From positions 1-35,817 of the forward strand of contig CANMVY010000017.1 of NCBI GenBank assembly GCA_947501265.1: 35,817 bases of DNA. Direction: 5' to 3'. The number at the start of each line of letters is the position of its first letter. The first letter of the stretch is position 1. This stretch comes from Bacteroidota bacterium. Lineage in GTDB: Bacteria; Bacteroidota; Bacteroidia; UBA7662; CANHCV01. Made by a program: the position numbers and the translations under genes. Positions 15,289 to 24,259 of the stretch are shown here, piece by piece. Under the pieces are notes generated by a model that was not told where the DNA came from, did not search any database, and saw nothing but the letters and a program-made list of their open reading frames with translations.

Positions 15289-15318
15289 CAAAACTATAGA
15301 AAGAAGTTAAATTTTCAA
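15289..15318 (-). promoter_or_regulatory. Promoter TTG-N19-TAGTTTTG of the small gene
   Basis: On the minus strand, -33 TTG (15316-15318) and -7 TAGTTTTG (15289-15296) are spaced 19 nt, an exact fit to the Bacteroidota primary-sigma consensus. The -7 box ends 22 nt before the ATG at 15266, giving a short leader. Confidence 0.8.
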
Positions 15319-15410
15319 CCTCGGTGGAAACGATGTTGATTAAAATCAGGGGGTTTCGGCTAACAAGATGGTTTGTAGGGCATTAAATAGGTTTTCCACA
15401 AGAGGCAACT

Positions 15411-16718
15411 CTAAAAAATTGGACGTTCGGGTAAGGCTTCGGCTACCACAAACGTACTGCCGCCCACGAAAACGTTTTCCTTCGATTTTTTTGCGGCAGA
15501 CAACGCAGCTTGGTAGGCCTCGTTCACCGTATTAAACGTTTTTACGGTTCGGTTTGCCAAGCGAAGGGCTTCGGCTAATTTTTCGGTTTCCAATCCTCTC
15601 GGAATTTGCGGCCTTGACGCATAGAAACATGCGTTTTTGGGGAGCTGTTCCACCATCTTGACCAAGTCTTTATCGTTCACTACACCAATTACGTAATGCC
15701 AAGTGGTAGAGTCGGATTCCAACACCGCCTTGTTTTCCAGCATTCCAGCTTCGTTATGACCCACATCGGCAATGGCCAAGGGGTTTTCGTGAATAACCTC
15801 CCATCGTCCGCGCAACCCGGTATTTTTTCGCACATTCTGAAAGCCGGCCAAGAAGTGCTCGGTTTCCACCGCCCACCCCATTCGTTGCAATTGGTCGAGC
15901 GCTCCAAGCGCGGTAGCGATGTTGTGCTGTTGATAGGAACCTGGAAGATCAATGATGGCCGATTCCACCCACACTTTCTGATTTTTCCAAATGCGGTATT
16001 CAGCCGTAAACAGATTTCGTTGAAGGAGTTCCGCCCTGAAATGAGCATCAGCGAATTTAAGGAAGGCTCTTTTTTCGGAAGCCGTTTCAGAAAAAATGGA
16101 TTGGATTTCGGGTTGGGTTTGTCCAACAATAACGGGTACTCCCGCCTTGATGATTCCGGCTTTTTCTTTAGCGATGAGCGGGAGGGTATCTCCCAGCAAG
16201 TTCATGTGGTCCCAACTGATGTTGGTAATCACACTCAATTCCGGAATGATGATGTTGGTGCTGTCCAGTCTGCCGCCCAAGCCGGTTTCAATTACCGCAA
16301 TATCCAGCGGCAGTTGAGCGAACCACCAAAATGCCAAGGCAACGGTGATTTCGAAAAAAGAAGGTTGGATTTCATCGATCAAAGGTTCGATGTTGTTCAC
16401 AAACTCCACCACTTTATCCTCAGGGATGCAGTTACCGTTCCAACGGATTCGTTCGCGGAAATCGAGCAAATGAGGAGAGGTAAAAAGACCGGTTTGCAAC
16501 CCAGCTTCTTGCAAGGCCGAGGCCAATAGATGGGAAGTGCTACCTTTTCCGTTGGTGCCAGCAACGTGAACGGTTTGGAAAGACTTGTGCGGATTTCCAA
16601 GCGCTTTGCTGAGGGCTTTGATGTTGTTTAAATCGGCCTTGTAAGCGGCGGGACCGATTCGGGTAAACATGGGAAGTTTGGAAAAGATGTAATCAACCGT
16701 TTCGGGGTAGGAGCGCAT
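15411..16718 (-). CDS. folC: Bifunctional folylpolyglutamate synthase/dihydrofolate synthase FolC
   Basis: A 435-residue Mur-ligase-like enzyme that adds glutamate to dihydropteroate and folates. The N-terminal KLPMFTRIGPAAYKADLNNIKAL is the family opening. The ATP loop GTNGKGS is at 54-60, followed by TGLFTSPHLLDFRERI, IAVIETGLGGRLDSTNI, and SWDHMNLLGDTLPLIAKEKAGIIKAGVPVI, all hallmark FolC motifs; the C-terminal domain carries DVGHNEAGM. It follows tonB by 9 nt on the same strand, a gene order seen in other Bacteroidota, so it is probably co-transcribed. Length is normal. Confidence 0.96.
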   Translation of the reverse strand: MRSYPETVDYIFSKLPMFTRIGPAAYKADLNNIKALSKALGNPHKSFQTVHVAGTNGKGSTSHLLASALQEAGLQTGLFTSPHLLDFRERIRWNGNCIPEDKVVEFVNNIEPLIDEIQPSFFEITVALAFWWFAQLPLDIAVIETGLGGRLDSTNIIIPELSVITNISWDHMNLLGDTLPLIAKEKAGIIKAGVPVIVGQTQPEIQSIFSETASEKRAFLKFADAHFRAELLQRNLFTAEYRIWKNQKVWVESAIIDLPGSYQQHNIATALGALDQLQRMGWAVETEHFLAGFQNVRKNTGLRGRWEVIHENPLAIADVGHNEAGMLENKAVLESDSTTWHYVIGVVNDKDLVKMVEQLPKNACFYASRPQIPRGLETEKLAEALRLANRTVKTFNTVNEAYQAALSAAKKSKENVFVGGSTFVVAEALPERPIF

Positions 16719-16727
16719 GAAAAAACG

Positions 16728-17636
16728 TTATTGCAGCTTGAATCGGTAGGTAATGGTTCCTTCTTTTTCAGCTTCATCGTTAGGATTAGCGCTGAAAATA
16801 TGTCGTTTTGCGTTGTTTTCGCAGAGTTTCCAGATGTTGCGGTCGGTAATGGTGGTTAATGGAACGCCGCCTCTTACCCGCAACACCTTACCATCGTTAT
16901 CCACCCAAATTTTTACGGTAACAACGCCTTCCACTTGTACGTTGGTTTCCACGGATGGGCCGCCGCGGTATTGACGGCCAGCCACATTCCCCATTCCTGT
17001 TCCCGCGGCTCCGTTTCCAGAACCATCTCCATTGTAATTGTTTGAATTGGGATTACCGTTGGGGTTTCCTTGGTTTCCCTCGCCTCCGGCAACGCCTTGG
17101 GATCCCGCTGTTCCTTGTCCGCCGGGTCCGTTACCGCCTTGCCCGCCTCTTGAATTTGCTCGGGCAGTTCGAGCTCGATTGCGGGCTTCGTCCATCTGTT
17201 TTTGGCGTTCTTCGGCCAAGAGGCGTTGTCTTTCAGCCTCTTGTTGGGCCAAGCGGTCTTGATCTTGTTTTTGTCGATCCAATTCTTTCTGTCGGCGTTC
17301 AAGGGCTTTTGCTACTATATCGGCTTCTTCTCCATTTTCTTGTTGAAGGTCATTGGAGGGAGCGGCAGCTGCATTTTGAGGCGTTGGAGGTGGAGAATTG
17401 GGGTCAACAGCGGGGAGTTCCGAGGGTTGATCTCCGGCTGCGGGAGCAGCATCGGCCTCGCCTGAACCGGTTTCCTCGAATCCCAAGTTCACTTCCAATC
17501 CTTCCGAAGTGCCTTCCAAGGGCGGTATTCCCGAGAAATGGAATAGGAAAAGAAAAGCAAAAAGCAATCCAATGATGCCCGAAGTGTAGGCTGCGGCGCG
17601 TCGTTGAATTTGTTGTTGACTGAGGACTGGTTTCAT
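16728..17636 (-). CDS. Energy transducer TonB-family protein
   Basis: A 302-residue protein with start ATG 17636 (MKPVLSQQQIQRRAAAYTSG). A longer frame upstream overlaps the divergent sigma gene and has no TonB character. Residues ~17-36 are a single inner-membrane helix. A Pro/Ala-rich linker follows (~50-90), then a charged coiled coil rich in Q/R/E (ERRQKELDRQKQDQDRLAQQ onwards), a Gly/Asn-rich flexible stretch, and a C-terminal TonB-type domain (VTVKIWVDNDGKVLRVRGGV, TITYRFKLQ). It would carry proton-motive energy to outer-membrane receptors such as the one at 4892-7126. ExbB and ExbD, its usual partners, are not beside it. Confidence 0.85.
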   Translation of the reverse strand: MKPVLSQQQIQRRAAAYTSGIIGLLFAFLFLFHFSGIPPLEGTSEGLEVNLGFEETGSGEADAAPAAGDQPSELPAVDPNSPPPTPQNAAAAPSNDLQQENGEEADIVAKALERRQKELDRQKQDQDRLAQQEAERQRLLAEERQKQMDEARNRARTARANSRGGQGGNGPGGQGTAGSQGVAGGEGNQGNPNGNPNSNNYNGDGSGNGAAGTGMGNVAGRQYRGGPSVETNVQVEGVVTVKIWVDNDGKVLRVRGGVPLTTITDRNIWKLCENNAKRHIFSANPNDEAEKEGTITYRFKLQ

Positions 17637-17816
17637 CAAGAGAGTGATGCCTTTAGGGAATATTTTCCACAAAATAACGGAATGCAGCCGAAAGTTATTG
17701 CAGGAATATTTCCACGGCAAAAAAGTTTGTCGGTTTTTTTGGTCAATGGCGCAACAAACGGGCTGTTGTGCCGGTCTTAGGGGCAAACTGCTAAATTTCG
17801 ATAGTAACTTTAACAC

Positions 17817-18338
17817 GTGAAGGAATTTCATCACCTCGTACAAGGCTGTGCGGTTGGCCATCCAGCCAGTCAGAAAGCGTTGTACGATCAATTCAAATCG
17901 ATGGTTTTCTCCATTTGTTGGCGTTACACGGGAAACCGAAGTGAAGCAGAAGATGTATTTCAGGAGGTTTTTATTCGAATTTTTCAACGAATTGGTCAGT
18001 TAAAAGATCCTGCCGCTTTGGAAGGATGGATTCGAAAAATTTCGGTAAATGCCTGTTTGAACGCCATCAAAGAACGAACCAAACTTCGATCCGAATCGTG
18101 GGATGAATCCTTAGAAATTGGAAAAATCGATGATTCGGCACTTCACTATGAAGATTTGATGAATCTGGTTCAAAAACTTCCTCCGCAATACCGATTGGTG
18201 TTCAACTTGTCGGTCATTGAGGGGTACAACTTTGAAGAAATCAGCGATCAGCTGGGAATTTCAGAGTCAACGGTACGATCCAATTTGCATCGTGCTCGAC
18301 ATTGGTTACAAGAAAAACTGGGAAAAAATGGATATTAA
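17817..18338 (+). CDS. ECF-type RNA polymerase sigma factor
   Basis: A 173-residue sigma-70 family protein of ECF size. Region 2 is seen as ALYDQFKSMVFSICWRYTGNRSEAEDVFQEVFIRIF, and region 4 as LPPQYRLVFNLSVIEGYNFEEISDQLGISESTVRSNLHRARHWL (helix-turn-helix). The start is GTG 17817, because MKEFHHLVQGCAVGH is the usual opening of this group and no ATG precedes region 2. The next gene begins inside its end (11-nt overlap), a typical sigma/anti-sigma arrangement. A near -7 box (TAACTTTA, 17805-17812) lies 4 nt before the GTG. It reads away from the divergent tonB gene. Confidence 0.94.
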   Translation: MKEFHHLVQGCAVGHPASQKALYDQFKSMVFSICWRYTGNRSEAEDVFQEVFIRIFQRIGQLKDPAALEGWIRKISVNACLNAIKERTKLRSESWDESLEIGKIDDSALHYEDLMNLVQKLPPQYRLVFNLSVIEGYNFEEISDQLGISESTVRSNLHRARHWLQEKLGKNGY

Positions 18339-19827
18339 CCCAAAAAAGATGGATGAGTTGTTTCAGCGGGCCGCCGATGGTTTTCGGCCGGAGGCCCCCG
18401 AGCACAGCTGGCCCGAAATTGAAAAAAGAATTCGACGTAAAAAGAAAAAAGGCATCGGCTTTTGGTTGAGCATCGCTTCTTTATTCTTCATCGTTGGTGG
18501 CGCCGGAGCATGGATTGGATTATCATCTACCTCCACAACTCCAGCCAAAGCATTGGCCGAGAAGACTTCATCTGCCTCCATCAAAAAAGGAGTTCAAGCC
18601 ACTTCATCTGCAAGTTCAACAGAACCATCCTCCATAAATTCCACCTCAAACAGTCATTCTTCTTTATCAAACAAGTCTTCAGCTACTTTTGAATCAACCA
18701 CTTTCAGCGCTTCAGAAAAAACCGCTATCCCAGCCCAAAAGTTGGGTACAGCAAGGAATTCATCTTCAGAAAGCAGCTTGAAAAAAGCAGGAATTTCCAC
18801 GAGTTTTGGTGGTGAAACCTTGGCAACATCTTCCCCTGCTTCACCCAAAATAGCGAAAAAGAATCGAACTGCCCGACGTTCCAAAACAGCTATTTCAGGA
18901 AGGTTCACCTCTCCTCAGGTTTTGGAAGAAGATTTTTCGAAGAAATTTCAAGATCAGTTATCAAGCCAGGATGTGCAACAAAAACCCTTGTTTTTCGCTT
19001 CATTGAATTCGAAAACGCCACGGTTGAATTTGCTTTGGGACTCGAATCCCATGAAAATCATCATCGATGAAGATCCGATTTCTACTGAAAAGCCTAAAAA
19101 GAATTTGTTTGACCAGATGCCCGGCCCAAGTTGGGGTTTTGTTTTTCAACCCGAATACGTGAACAATTGGGAACAATTGAGAAGTGCGTACCTTCAAAAT
19201 CAAAATGGCAATCCTATCGTAATTCCCGTTGATCCTAATTTCCGTTCTTCCTTGAATAGTTTGAACCACAATGTTGGGTTTTCAATGGCTCTACAATCGC
19301 GTTTTGCAATTGATTTAAAGACCAGTTTTGATTTGGGATTGAGCTATGGATTCCGGAACGATCGCCAAAATTATTTCGAGTGTTTCAATGCTGGTACCGG
19401 TGAAAGTAAGCTCCATTACCAACCGTTAGCGGGATGGAACAGTACGCCACAAACATTTCAAAATAGCTACCATTATGTCTCTTTACCCGTTGGAATGACC
19501 CACGCCTTAACGGGAAATGTGAAATCAACCGGATTCCGATTGCACTGGAATTTGGTTCCTCAGTTTTTGGTGGCCGGAAAATCCATGACGTTTGATTTTG
19601 ATCGAGATGGATTTGTTTCTGGGTCCATATCAAAGAATGATGTTTACCGCAGAACGGGATTAACTGCTGGCCTAGGTTTAGGTTATGCGGTAAAAATGAA
19701 TGCGCGAACTTTATTGGAAACGGGCATTCAATGGAACGGAAATTGGAGCACCCTATTCAACGAATATTACCCGGTTGATAAGCGGTTTGGCGCGATTGGC
19801 GCTCGAATTGGATTGGTTTTTAAGTAA
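18328..19827 (+). CDS. Single-TM anti-sigma-like protein fused to an outer-membrane beta-barrel
   Basis: A 499-residue protein. The frame extends upstream through the sigma gene in another phase, but ATG 18328 (MDINPKKMDELF) is the sensible start. Residues 1-42 are a cytoplasmic stretch (FQRAADGFRPEAPEHSWPEIE, then RIRRKKKKG) of the kind found in Bacteroidota proteins paired with ECF factors. Residues ~43-65 are a TM helix (IGFWLSIASLFFIVGGAGAWIGL). About 200 residues of Ser/Thr/Lys-rich low-complexity linker follow. The C-terminal ~220 residues are a PorT-like barrel (FSMALQSRFAIDLKTSFDLGLSYGF; TGLTAGLGLGYAVKM; GAIGARIGLVFK). It likely controls the sigma factor encoded just before it (inference from position and topology). 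Confidence 0.8.
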   Translation: MDINPKKMDELFQRAADGFRPEAPEHSWPEIEKRIRRKKKKGIGFWLSIASLFFIVGGAGAWIGLSSTSTTPAKALAEKTSSASIKKGVQATSSASSTEPSSINSTSNSHSSLSNKSSATFESTTFSASEKTAIPAQKLGTARNSSSESSLKKAGISTSFGGETLATSSPASPKIAKKNRTARRSKTAISGRFTSPQVLEEDFSKKFQDQLSSQDVQQKPLFFASLNSKTPRLNLLWDSNPMKIIIDEDPISTEKPKKNLFDQMPGPSWGFVFQPEYVNNWEQLRSAYLQNQNGNPIVIPVDPNFRSSLNSLNHNVGFSMALQSRFAIDLKTSFDLGLSYGFRNDRQNYFECFNAGTGESKLHYQPLAGWNSTPQTFQNSYHYVSLPVGMTHALTGNVKSTGFRLHWNLVPQFLVAGKSMTFDFDRDGFVSGSISKNDVYRRTGLTAGLGLGYAVKMNARTLLETGIQWNGNWSTLFNEYYPVDKRFGAIGARIGLVFK

Positions 19828-19834
19828 GAATGAG

Positions 19835-20383
19835 ATGAGTATTGTATTGCCGGTGAAAGGAAAAATGCCACAAATGGGTGAACGGGTTTGGCTCGCTCCA
19901 AACGCAACCGTTGTTGGCGAGGTAACGCTCGGAAACGATTGTACCGTTTGGTTCAATGCCGTTGTTCGTGGAGACGTTCATTTTATTAAGGTAGGCGACC
20001 GAACCAATATCCAAGATGGGGCTGTGATTCATGGTACCTATGAAAAAGCTTCTACCACGATTGGGAATGATGTTTCCATTGGCCATAATGCGTTGGTTCA
20101 CGGATGTACCGTTGGAAATCATGTGTTGATTGGGATGGGAGCGATTGTGATGGATAATGCCGTTTTGGAGGATTATTGCATGATTGCCGCCGGAGCGGTG
20201 GTTTTAGAAAATACCGTTTGCGAATCCGGCTATTTGTACGCTGGAATTCCAGCTAAAAAGATCAAGCCTCTGGATGAACGATTGAGAAATGTGGTAGAAA
20301 TTACCCCTCCACGATACATGGAATACGCTTCTTGGTTCCAAGAAGTTGATTCTAAAAATGAGTTAAAAGTTGAAAAACTGTGA
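19835..20383 (+). CDS. Gamma-class carbonic anhydrase family protein
   Basis: A 182-residue left-handed beta-helix protein built of hexapeptide repeats (VTLGNDCTVWFNAVVRGDVHFIKVGDRTNIQDGAVIH). Three metal-ligand His are present: His66, His84 and His89 (IHG, then IGHNALVHG). The acidic proton-shuttle loop of archaeal Cam is missing, as in the CamH/YrdA group, so activity as carbonic anhydrase is likely but not certain. The ATG at 19835 is chosen; a longer frame upstream runs into the barrel gene. It lies 7 nt after the barrel gene, so it is probably co-transcribed with the sigma factor. The promoter of the next gene lies in its last codons. Confidence 0.9.
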   Translation: MSIVLPVKGKMPQMGERVWLAPNATVVGEVTLGNDCTVWFNAVVRGDVHFIKVGDRTNIQDGAVIHGTYEKASTTIGNDVSIGHNALVHGCTVGNHVLIGMGAIVMDNAVLEDYCMIAAGAVVLENTVCESGYLYAGIPAKKIKPLDERLRNVVEITPPRYMEYASWFQEVDSKNELKVEKL

Positions 20384-20400
20384 AAAATCTGCTAAATTTG
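20370..20400 (+). promoter_or_regulatory. Promoter TTG-N20-TAAATTTG for the giant surface protein
   Basis: -33 TTG (20370-20372) and -7 TAAATTTG (20393-20400) are spaced 20 nt, a full consensus match. The -33 element lies inside the last codons of the carbonic anhydrase gene. Because transcription would begin near 20405, the GTG at 20380 cannot be the start of the next gene on this transcript, which favours ATG 20434. Confidence 0.75.
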
Positions 20401-20433
20401 AAAATTCCAACCACTATGAAAATATCCATTCCT

Positions 20434-23400
20434 ATGAAATTATCTCGGAGTTTCAAGATGTGGGCCCTTGCGGTTCTAGCTATCTTGTCATTGGGAACCC
20501 AGGTCCAAGCATCCCACGTTTTTGGAGGTGAAATTACCTGGAAAGCCGTTCGCGACAACAACGCTCAAAACTTCCGTCGCGATGGTTATGGTTTTATCTT
20601 CATTATGACGGTTTACCGCGATTGCAGTGGTATTCCTTTAAATGGACTAACTCCGAGCATGACGGTTCAAGGTAATCCAGTGGATAAATTTGGTTCGGTG
20701 GTGAACTCCATCACGTTGAATCCAGCACCTGGACGTTTGGGAACTGGATACGAAATTACGCCCATTTGTGGTGGAACAACTAGCATTGTTCGCTGTGGCG
20801 CAAGTAACCCGCTTGGTGGCGGTGGTGGTGCTGCAAGTAGAGGAGCGATTGCAGCGGTTCAATTTTGGTCGGACACGATGTGGTTAACGGGTGTACCACC
20901 AACAAGCGGGTGGTTATTCCAATCATCGGCAGGTGCCATTCCTTGTTGCAGAAATGCCAACGATAATACAAGTTGTGCAGGTGACATGGTTTTGCGTGCT
21001 AGAATGTTGCCTTTTTTCATACAAGGTCCTCTTGGGCAGCAAATTGGATTGAATGTTCAAACCATGGGCGATGGTTCTCCTGAATTCGCGGAACCACCTG
21101 CGTCGACCACCGTTCAGAATCCGTCTACAACCGATACCGTTATTTATAACAACAATGCGGTAGATTTCGATTTGGATTTCACGCGCTATTGGATCGATAA
21201 TCCATTTCAAGCTTTGAATACCCCATGTACCTACAATCGTGGATATACCACTTTAAATCCGATGCCTGGAATCGTAAGGCCTTACGGTCCCGGAATTTCC
21301 GCCATTGATACTTTAACGGGCGAATTGAGATTTTTGCCACAAACACAAGGAAACTTTCTCTTGTGTATTCGTGTAGAAAGCTATCGTGGAACCCAGAAAA
21401 TTGCTGAAGTTTTCCGCGATTTCCAATCGGTAACGATTGCAAATTCTCCAGGATTAGGCTACAACCCGATCCAAAGTCCACCAGTCGTAACAGCTCCATA
21501 CAAAACTCCAACCGGACAGCCTTCCTATTCAGGTTCGTATTTCGTTGGGGATAACATTGAATTCGGAGTTCGTGCCGTTGACTTTGCACCCTTTACCGAC
21601 AGCGTTTATTTGTTCTTCAACAAGAATCCGGTTTTCGGGGCATTCATTCCAGGCCCAGATACTTTGCGTGCTGATTCCGGTTGCGTGCGCCCACCTTGTG
21701 CAGTAATTAAAGCTACGCAAACCGGTTCTGCCATCACTCGTATGTCCTTGAATGGAATTGAGGTAGGTTACGGTTTAGGTCGAAGAAATGCGACTCAAAT
21801 GACCTTTAGTTGGCAAACGGGATGCGGGAACATTCGTACCGTATCCACCCAAGGAAACCAAGCCTTTATCGACAAAGGGAACTACTCGTTCAACCTAACG
21901 GCGAAAGATAATCAGTGTCCTTTCAATGGTAGGGTGGTAAAATCGTTGAACATCGAATTGTTGAACATTCCAAAAATTGCTCCAACCCCTCGTGGATTAA
22001 AATTGGTGTCCAATGGAATTCTCATCAACTTTGGTAGTTTGATCGACGTAATGAATAAAGAGCCGCAAGATTCATTGCTGTTCACTTCCATCAAAAGAAG
22101 AGCTAAAAACTTAAAACAAATCCAGGTATTTAGGAACAGTTGCAATACGGGTTTCACTCGGGTGAATACCATCGTTCCTCCAACAAATTTAAGCGATACC
22201 GCCCTAGTACACTGGTTTTTCAACTTCCGTGAGTGGATTGATACTTTCGCTGTGAACCCGACCTGTAAGCACGAATACTATTTCCGTGTAGTAGCCGGTT
22301 GCGATACCACACCTTCTGATACTTCAGCACACTACACCTTGTTGGAAAATTTTGTGGTGAATCAAAACGGTTCTGCTAACGTAACTTGGAATGGAATTAC
22401 GAAATCTCCCCCAGCTGGTACCGGTGGAAAATACATCATTCAACGCCGCATTGGAAGTAACACCTCTGCACCTTGGGTGAATGTTGACTCAGTTCCTGCG
22501 AATGTTTTCAATTATTTGGAACCCATCATTGTTTGCGATGATACCGTTTTCTACCGAATTCTTTACCGCGAAAATATTCCGTTGTTGAGAGATACATCTT
22601 TCGTTATTGATACTTGCGTGAACCCAACCCTCTTAAATACCATTCTTACTGGAAGATGGGCAATTACACGTCCTGAGTTCTTGAATCCACTCAAATTGGA
22701 TAATTGCCGAAATCAATATTTCATCATTGCTGTTGATACGGTTTCCATTGAGTCCTTCGGAATTCCTCGCGGTGCACGTTTCCAAGATACCCAAGCACCT
22801 GCAACTTTAAATTGGAGATTCGTAAGTGTTGATACCACCAACATTAACCAAGATTTACTCCTCAAAAACGATACTACTTCGTCTTTGGATTTCGATGAAT
22901 ACGAATTTTTCAACGTAAGCGGAGGTTCATTTACTCCAATTGGAAAAGATTTGATTAAAAATCGCGGATTCTTGCGCGATCCTAATCGCAGCGGAGCCAC
23001 GGCTTCCCATACGTATTCGGTTGTTGCTCGCGATAGCTGTAACAATACCAGCCCCATGTCAGATCCATTGGCTTCAAGTTATTTGCAAGGCGTGGTGAAT
23101 ACCTGCGGTGGAAAAATTGAGTTGACGTGGAATATCCCAACCAATTGGGCTGGTGGAATCAAGGAAGTTAAAGTCATGAGGAACGACAACAACGTTTGGG
23201 TTCCTGTGGCAACACTTCCTGCTACCGCAACAACGTATGCCGATAACAATAACTTGGTTGAAGGAAATGTTTACTGTTATTCGATCTGGTTGGTAAACAA
23301 TGTAGATACCAACATCATTGCAAACAGTAACCAAACGTGCATCCGTGCCGATATCATTCGCAAACCTAAAGATTTGTACATCCGTTACGCTTCGGTTGAT

Positions 23401-24240
23401 ACGCTTTCTCAAAAAGTGAAATTGGCCTGGATCATCGATAGTACTGCCGAATTGAAATCGTTCATCATTGAAAGAAACTCAGGTTCTGGCTTCACTCAAA
23501 TTGCAAATATTGCTGCCGTAAATCCAAGTGGAACCGTTCGTCAGTTCTTCGAGTTTACCTATGTCGATTCTTCAGCAGAAGTGAATGCAACCTCGCACGT
23601 GTACCGCGTAAAAAGCATCGATCCTTGCGATTCGATTTTCACATCAGTGAATTCTGCGAAAACCATTTTATTAACCGGACAAGCACTTGGTAATTTCACC
23701 AATTCCATGTCATGGAATGAGTATTTGGATTGGATCAATGGGGTGAAGGAGTATGAAGTGCTTCGAAATGTTCCTGCAAATTCTACCGTTTATTCTTCTG
23801 TGATCGCAAAACCAACCACCGATCGCAGTTTTATCGATGATGTTTTCTTGTTGGAAGACAACGATGGTAATTTCTGCTACATCATCATGGCGGTTGAGAA
23901 CGGCATCAATAAATATGGATTAATCGATACCGCTTTCTCCAATCGTTTGTGCGTAACTCAGGAACCTCGCTTGTTCGTTCCAAACGTAATCGCTCCAGAT
24001 GGATTGAACAACAAGTTTTATCCAAAGGGTACGTACATCAACAAGAAGAGCAATTACCGCATGGAAATCTTCAACCGTTGGGGAGAAAAAATTTATGAAA
24101 CCACCAACTTTGAAGATGGATGGGATGGAACATTCAAAGGTTCTATCGTTCAACACGGAATGTACATTTACATCATCAATTTCCAAGATGCAAATGGAAG
24201 AAACCTCACCAAAAAGGGATATTTCCAAATTATCGATTGA
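20434..24240 (+). CDS. Giant SHxxGG surface protein with gliding-motility C-terminal (T9SS type B) domain
   Basis: A 1268-residue protein from ATG 20434 (MKLSRSFKMWALAVLAILSL, signal peptide to VQA). In-frame GTG 20380 and ATG 20416 are alternatives; the promoter position argues against the GTG. The mature N-terminus SHVFGGEITWKAV, then GFIFIMTVYRDCSG, is the same module as in the 463-aa protein at 2904-4295. The middle has several fibronectin III-like units (NVTWNGITKSPPAGTGGKYI; IELTWNIPTNWAGGIKEVKV; VKLAWIIDSTAELKSFII). The last ~90 residues are the gliding motility-associated C-terminal domain (LFVPNVIAPDGLNNKFYPKG, MEIFNRWGEKIYETTNFEDGWDGT, GMYIYII), a type B T9SS signal. It probably acts as a surface adhesin or structural protein. 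Confidence 0.9.
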   Translation: MKLSRSFKMWALAVLAILSLGTQVQASHVFGGEITWKAVRDNNAQNFRRDGYGFIFIMTVYRDCSGIPLNGLTPSMTVQGNPVDKFGSVVNSITLNPAPGRLGTGYEITPICGGTTSIVRCGASNPLGGGGGAASRGAIAAVQFWSDTMWLTGVPPTSGWLFQSSAGAIPCCRNANDNTSCAGDMVLRARMLPFFIQGPLGQQIGLNVQTMGDGSPEFAEPPASTTVQNPSTTDTVIYNNNAVDFDLDFTRYWIDNPFQALNTPCTYNRGYTTLNPMPGIVRPYGPGISAIDTLTGELRFLPQTQGNFLLCIRVESYRGTQKIAEVFRDFQSVTIANSPGLGYNPIQSPPVVTAPYKTPTGQPSYSGSYFVGDNIEFGVRAVDFAPFTDSVYLFFNKNPVFGAFIPGPDTLRADSGCVRPPCAVIKATQTGSAITRMSLNGIEVGYGLGRRNATQMTFSWQTGCGNIRTVSTQGNQAFIDKGNYSFNLTAKDNQCPFNGRVVKSLNIELLNIPKIAPTPRGLKLVSNGILINFGSLIDVMNKEPQDSLLFTSIKRRAKNLKQIQVFRNSCNTGFTRVNTIVPPTNLSDTALVHWFFNFREWIDTFAVNPTCKHEYYFRVVAGCDTTPSDTSAHYTLLENFVVNQNGSANVTWNGITKSPPAGTGGKYIIQRRIGSNTSAPWVNVDSVPANVFNYLEPIIVCDDTVFYRILYRENIPLLRDTSFVIDTCVNPTLLNTILTGRWAITRPEFLNPLKLDNCRNQYFIIAVDTVSIESFGIPRGARFQDTQAPATLNWRFVSVDTTNINQDLLLKNDTTSSLDFDEYEFFNVSGGSFTPIGKDLIKNRGFLRDPNRSGATASHTYSVVARDSCNNTSPMSDPLASSYLQGVVNTCGGKIELTWNIPTNWAGGIKEVKVMRNDNNVWVPVATLPATATTYADNNNLVEGNVYCYSIWLVNNVDTNIIANSNQTCIRADIIRKPKDLYIRYASVDTLSQKVKLAWIIDSTAELKSFIIERNSGSGFTQIANIAAVNPSGTVRQFFEFTYVDSSAEVNATSHVYRVKSIDPCDSIFTSVNSAKTILLTGQALGNFTNSMSWNEYLDWINGVKEYEVLRNVPANSTVYSSVIAKPTTDRSFIDDVFLLEDNDGNFCYIIMAVENGINKYGLIDTAFSNRLCVTQEPRLFVPNVIAPDGLNNKFYPKGTYINKKSNYRMEIFNRWGEKIYETTNFEDGWDGTFKGSIVQHGMYIYIINFQDANGRNLTKKGYFQIID

Positions 24241-24259
24241 TGATTCACCACTGAAATAG

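Noticed and set aside
15696-16529. 277-codon plus-strand frame inside folC
   Set aside because: Antisense shadow of the well-supported folC gene; composition follows folC codon structure.
16955-17575. 206-codon plus-strand frame inside tonB
   Set aside because: Antisense to the repetitive linker and coiled coil of TonB; no domain or start signal.
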